Assembly (NCBI GenBank): GCA_958295905.1
Contig: OY282382.1
Coordinates: forward strand, 5,142,910 to 5,206,909
Reading direction: 5' to 3'
Length of the DNA: 64,000 nt
DNA from: an uncultured Vicinamibacterales bacterium
GTDB taxonomy: Bacteria > Acidobacteriota > Vicinamibacteria > Vicinamibacterales > UBA8438
Position 1 is the stretch's first letter, and each line of letters starts with the position of its first letter. Made by a program: the position numbers and the translations under genes. Under the pieces are notes generated by a model. That model saw only the letters and a list, made by a program, of their open reading frames with translations, was not told the DNA's origin and did no database searches. Below, piece after piece: positions 62,932 through 64,000 of this stretch.

Positions 62932-63938
62932 GATGCGTCGAGCCGCCGGGCCAGGGCGCCCGTCACCTCGGCCACGGTGATGTCGTCGAGGCACCGGCGC
63001 GCGGCGCGGCAGCGCCGCCGGTATCGACACCGGCAGTCGGCGAAGCGCGACAGCGCCACGTCCGGCGGCGCCCAGGACCCGTTCCGGCGCGCATCGGTCG
63101 GACCGTACAGACCGACCACCGGCGTCCCCACCGCCGCCGCCAGATGCGCCGGACCGGTGTCGCCGGACACCACGACCGCCGCCGCCCGGAGGATGGCGGC
63201 CAGATCGGGCACGCGGGTCGGCGGCGCCAGCAGGGCGGCGCCCTTCGAACCCTCGACGACGGCCGCGGCCAACGTCTCGTCGCCGGGCCCCCACGTCACC
63301 AGCGCGGGCAGGCGGCGCGAGCCCCACAGCCACTCGGCGACCCGCGCCAGCCGAGCCGGCAACCAGCGCTTGTTCGGCCACGCCGCGCCCGGATTGAGCA
63401 CGGCGAACGGTCCTCCTCCCACCCGCGGGGACCGGCGCACCGCCTCGAGCGCGGGCGACACCGGCACGTCGATCGGAAACCGCCGGTCGGAGGTCCGCGC
63501 GCCCAACCGGCCGGCGAGCGTCAGGTTCTTCTCCGTGACGTGCGCGGCGTCCCCGGAATCGCAGGTCTCCGTATATAGAAACCGAGCGGCCGGCTCGCGC
63601 AGATGCGGCGCCGAAAAGCCCAGGACCCGGGGCGCCCCGCTCGACCGGGCGACCACCGCGGACTTCAACAGCCCCTGCGCATCGACCGCCACGTCATACG
63701 CCCCGCCGGCGAGCGCGCGGCGCAGCTCCACCACCCGCCGCCAGACCGGCATCGACTTCGATCGGAGCACGATGCGCCGGTCCACCACCGGCACCAGCCC
63801 CAACACGTCCTGATACCGTTCGTCGACGACCCAGTCGATGCGGGCGGCCGGAAACCGATCGCGCAACGCGGCCGCCACCGGCACCGCATGCACGATGTCG
63901 CCCAGGGCGCCGAGGCGGACGATGAGAATGGCTCGCAT
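62928..63938 (-). CDS. Heptosyltransferase (GT9, WaaC-like)
   Basis: 336 residues. GT9 enzymes add heptose to the lipid A-Kdo core from ADP-heptose at the inner membrane. N-terminal MRAILIVRLGALGDIVHAVP, LNPGAAWPNKRWLPARLARV and the C-terminal donor site SGDTGPAHLAAAVGTPVVGL with LYGPTDARRNG fit WaaC/heptosyltransferase I. A Cys/Arg-rich C-terminus (FADCRCRYRRRCRAARRC) is seen in many GT9 proteins. The start at 63938 matches the family; upstream codons run into a repeat. Confidence 0.9.
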   Translation of the reverse strand: MRAILIVRLGALGDIVHAVPVAAALRDRFPAARIDWVVDERYQDVLGLVPVVDRRIVLRSKSMPVWRRVVELRRALAGGAYDVAVDAQGLLKSAVVARSSGAPRVLGFSAPHLREPAARFLYTETCDSGDAAHVTEKNLTLAGRLGARTSDRRFPIDVPVSPALEAVRRSPRVGGGPFAVLNPGAAWPNKRWLPARLARVAEWLWGSRRLPALVTWGPGDETLAAAVVEGSKGAALLAPPTRVPDLAAILRAAAVVVSGDTGPAHLAAAVGTPVVGLYGPTDARRNGSWAPPDVALSRFADCRCRYRRRCRAARRCLDDITVAEVTGALARRLDAS

Positions 63939-63972
63939 GCCTCTATCAGCCCGCGGCGAAAGTCCCGCCGCC

Positions 63973-63999
63973 TTCGAGCGGCGGCGCATCCCGCCTGAC
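63973..63999 (-). repeat. Family E short repeat upstream of the heptosyltransferase
   Basis: The same 27 bases as 38669-38695, running to the window edge, so the full extent cannot be seen. Here it lies 35 bases upstream of the heptosyltransferase start and points the same way as at selA on the plus strand, i.e. opposite relative to its gene. Confidence 0.6.
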
Positions 64000-64000
64000 C

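Overview
The window is high-GC DNA from a Gram-negative, LPS-bearing bacterium. The most likely source is the phylum Acidobacteriota, perhaps a Vicinamibacteria-type lineage. The basis is the order secE-nusG-rplKAJL-rpoBC-rpsL-rpsG-fusA, a double zinc-ribbon insertion in RpoB that I recall from acidobacterial RpoB proteins, heptosyltransferase and O-antigen-type genes, and a complete Na+-translocating NQR complex. The placement is inference; no 16S rRNA gene is present.

Layout. From 1 to 33 kb almost everything is on the minus strand. Read 5' to 3', this starts with a TPR protein, a LolB-like lipoprotein, ispE, tRNA-Gln, prs, rplY, pth, rpsF, rpsR, rplI, dnaB, alr, radA, ispDF and rlmB. A tRNA/translation block follows: tRNA-Thr, tRNA-Tyr, tRNA-Gly, tRNA-Thr, tuf, rpmG, tRNA-Trp, secE, nusG, rplK, rplA, rplJ, rplL, rpoB, rpoC, rpsL, rpsG and a fusA cut by the window edge. 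From 33 to 40 kb gene direction is mixed: a Trm112-like protein and an O-antigen ligase (+), purH and an FMN-dependent 2-hydroxy-acid enzyme (-), a cold-shock protein and selA (+). From 40 to 48 kb lies a complete sodium-pump locus on the minus strand: nqrABCDEF, the flavin transferase apbE and the small assembly factor nqrM. From 48 to 57 kb are thiS-thiG and a coiled-coil methyltransferase (+), then envelope-sugar genes on the minus strand (GT39-like membrane glycosyltransferase, NeuA/KdsC-type phosphatase, 2-hydroxyacid dehydrogenase, gmd), then an LhgO-like oxidase (+). From 58 to 64 kb, on the minus strand, are a heptosyltransferase, an isoprenylcysteine-methyltransferase-like protein, tRNA-Val, tRNA-Asp, holB, ricT, pdxA and smpB.

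The genes are ordinary housekeeping, respiratory and envelope genes. The unusual content is between them. At least four kinds of dispersed palindromic element occupy the spacers. Family A is a hairpin with a variable but self-complementary stem followed by a G-tract tail; it sits at the 3' ends of minus-strand genes and inside operons, and supplies the stop codon of rplI and probably apbE. Family B is a 169-174 bp element with 16-17 bp terminal inverted repeats, present six times, one copy supplying the pth stop codon. Family C has 21 bp inverted ends and abuts rpsR and nqrF. Family D is a single 209 bp long palindrome. The cold-shock gene has a strong promoter followed by an intrinsic terminator in its own leader. 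No IS transposase, CRISPR array, prophage or origin was seen.
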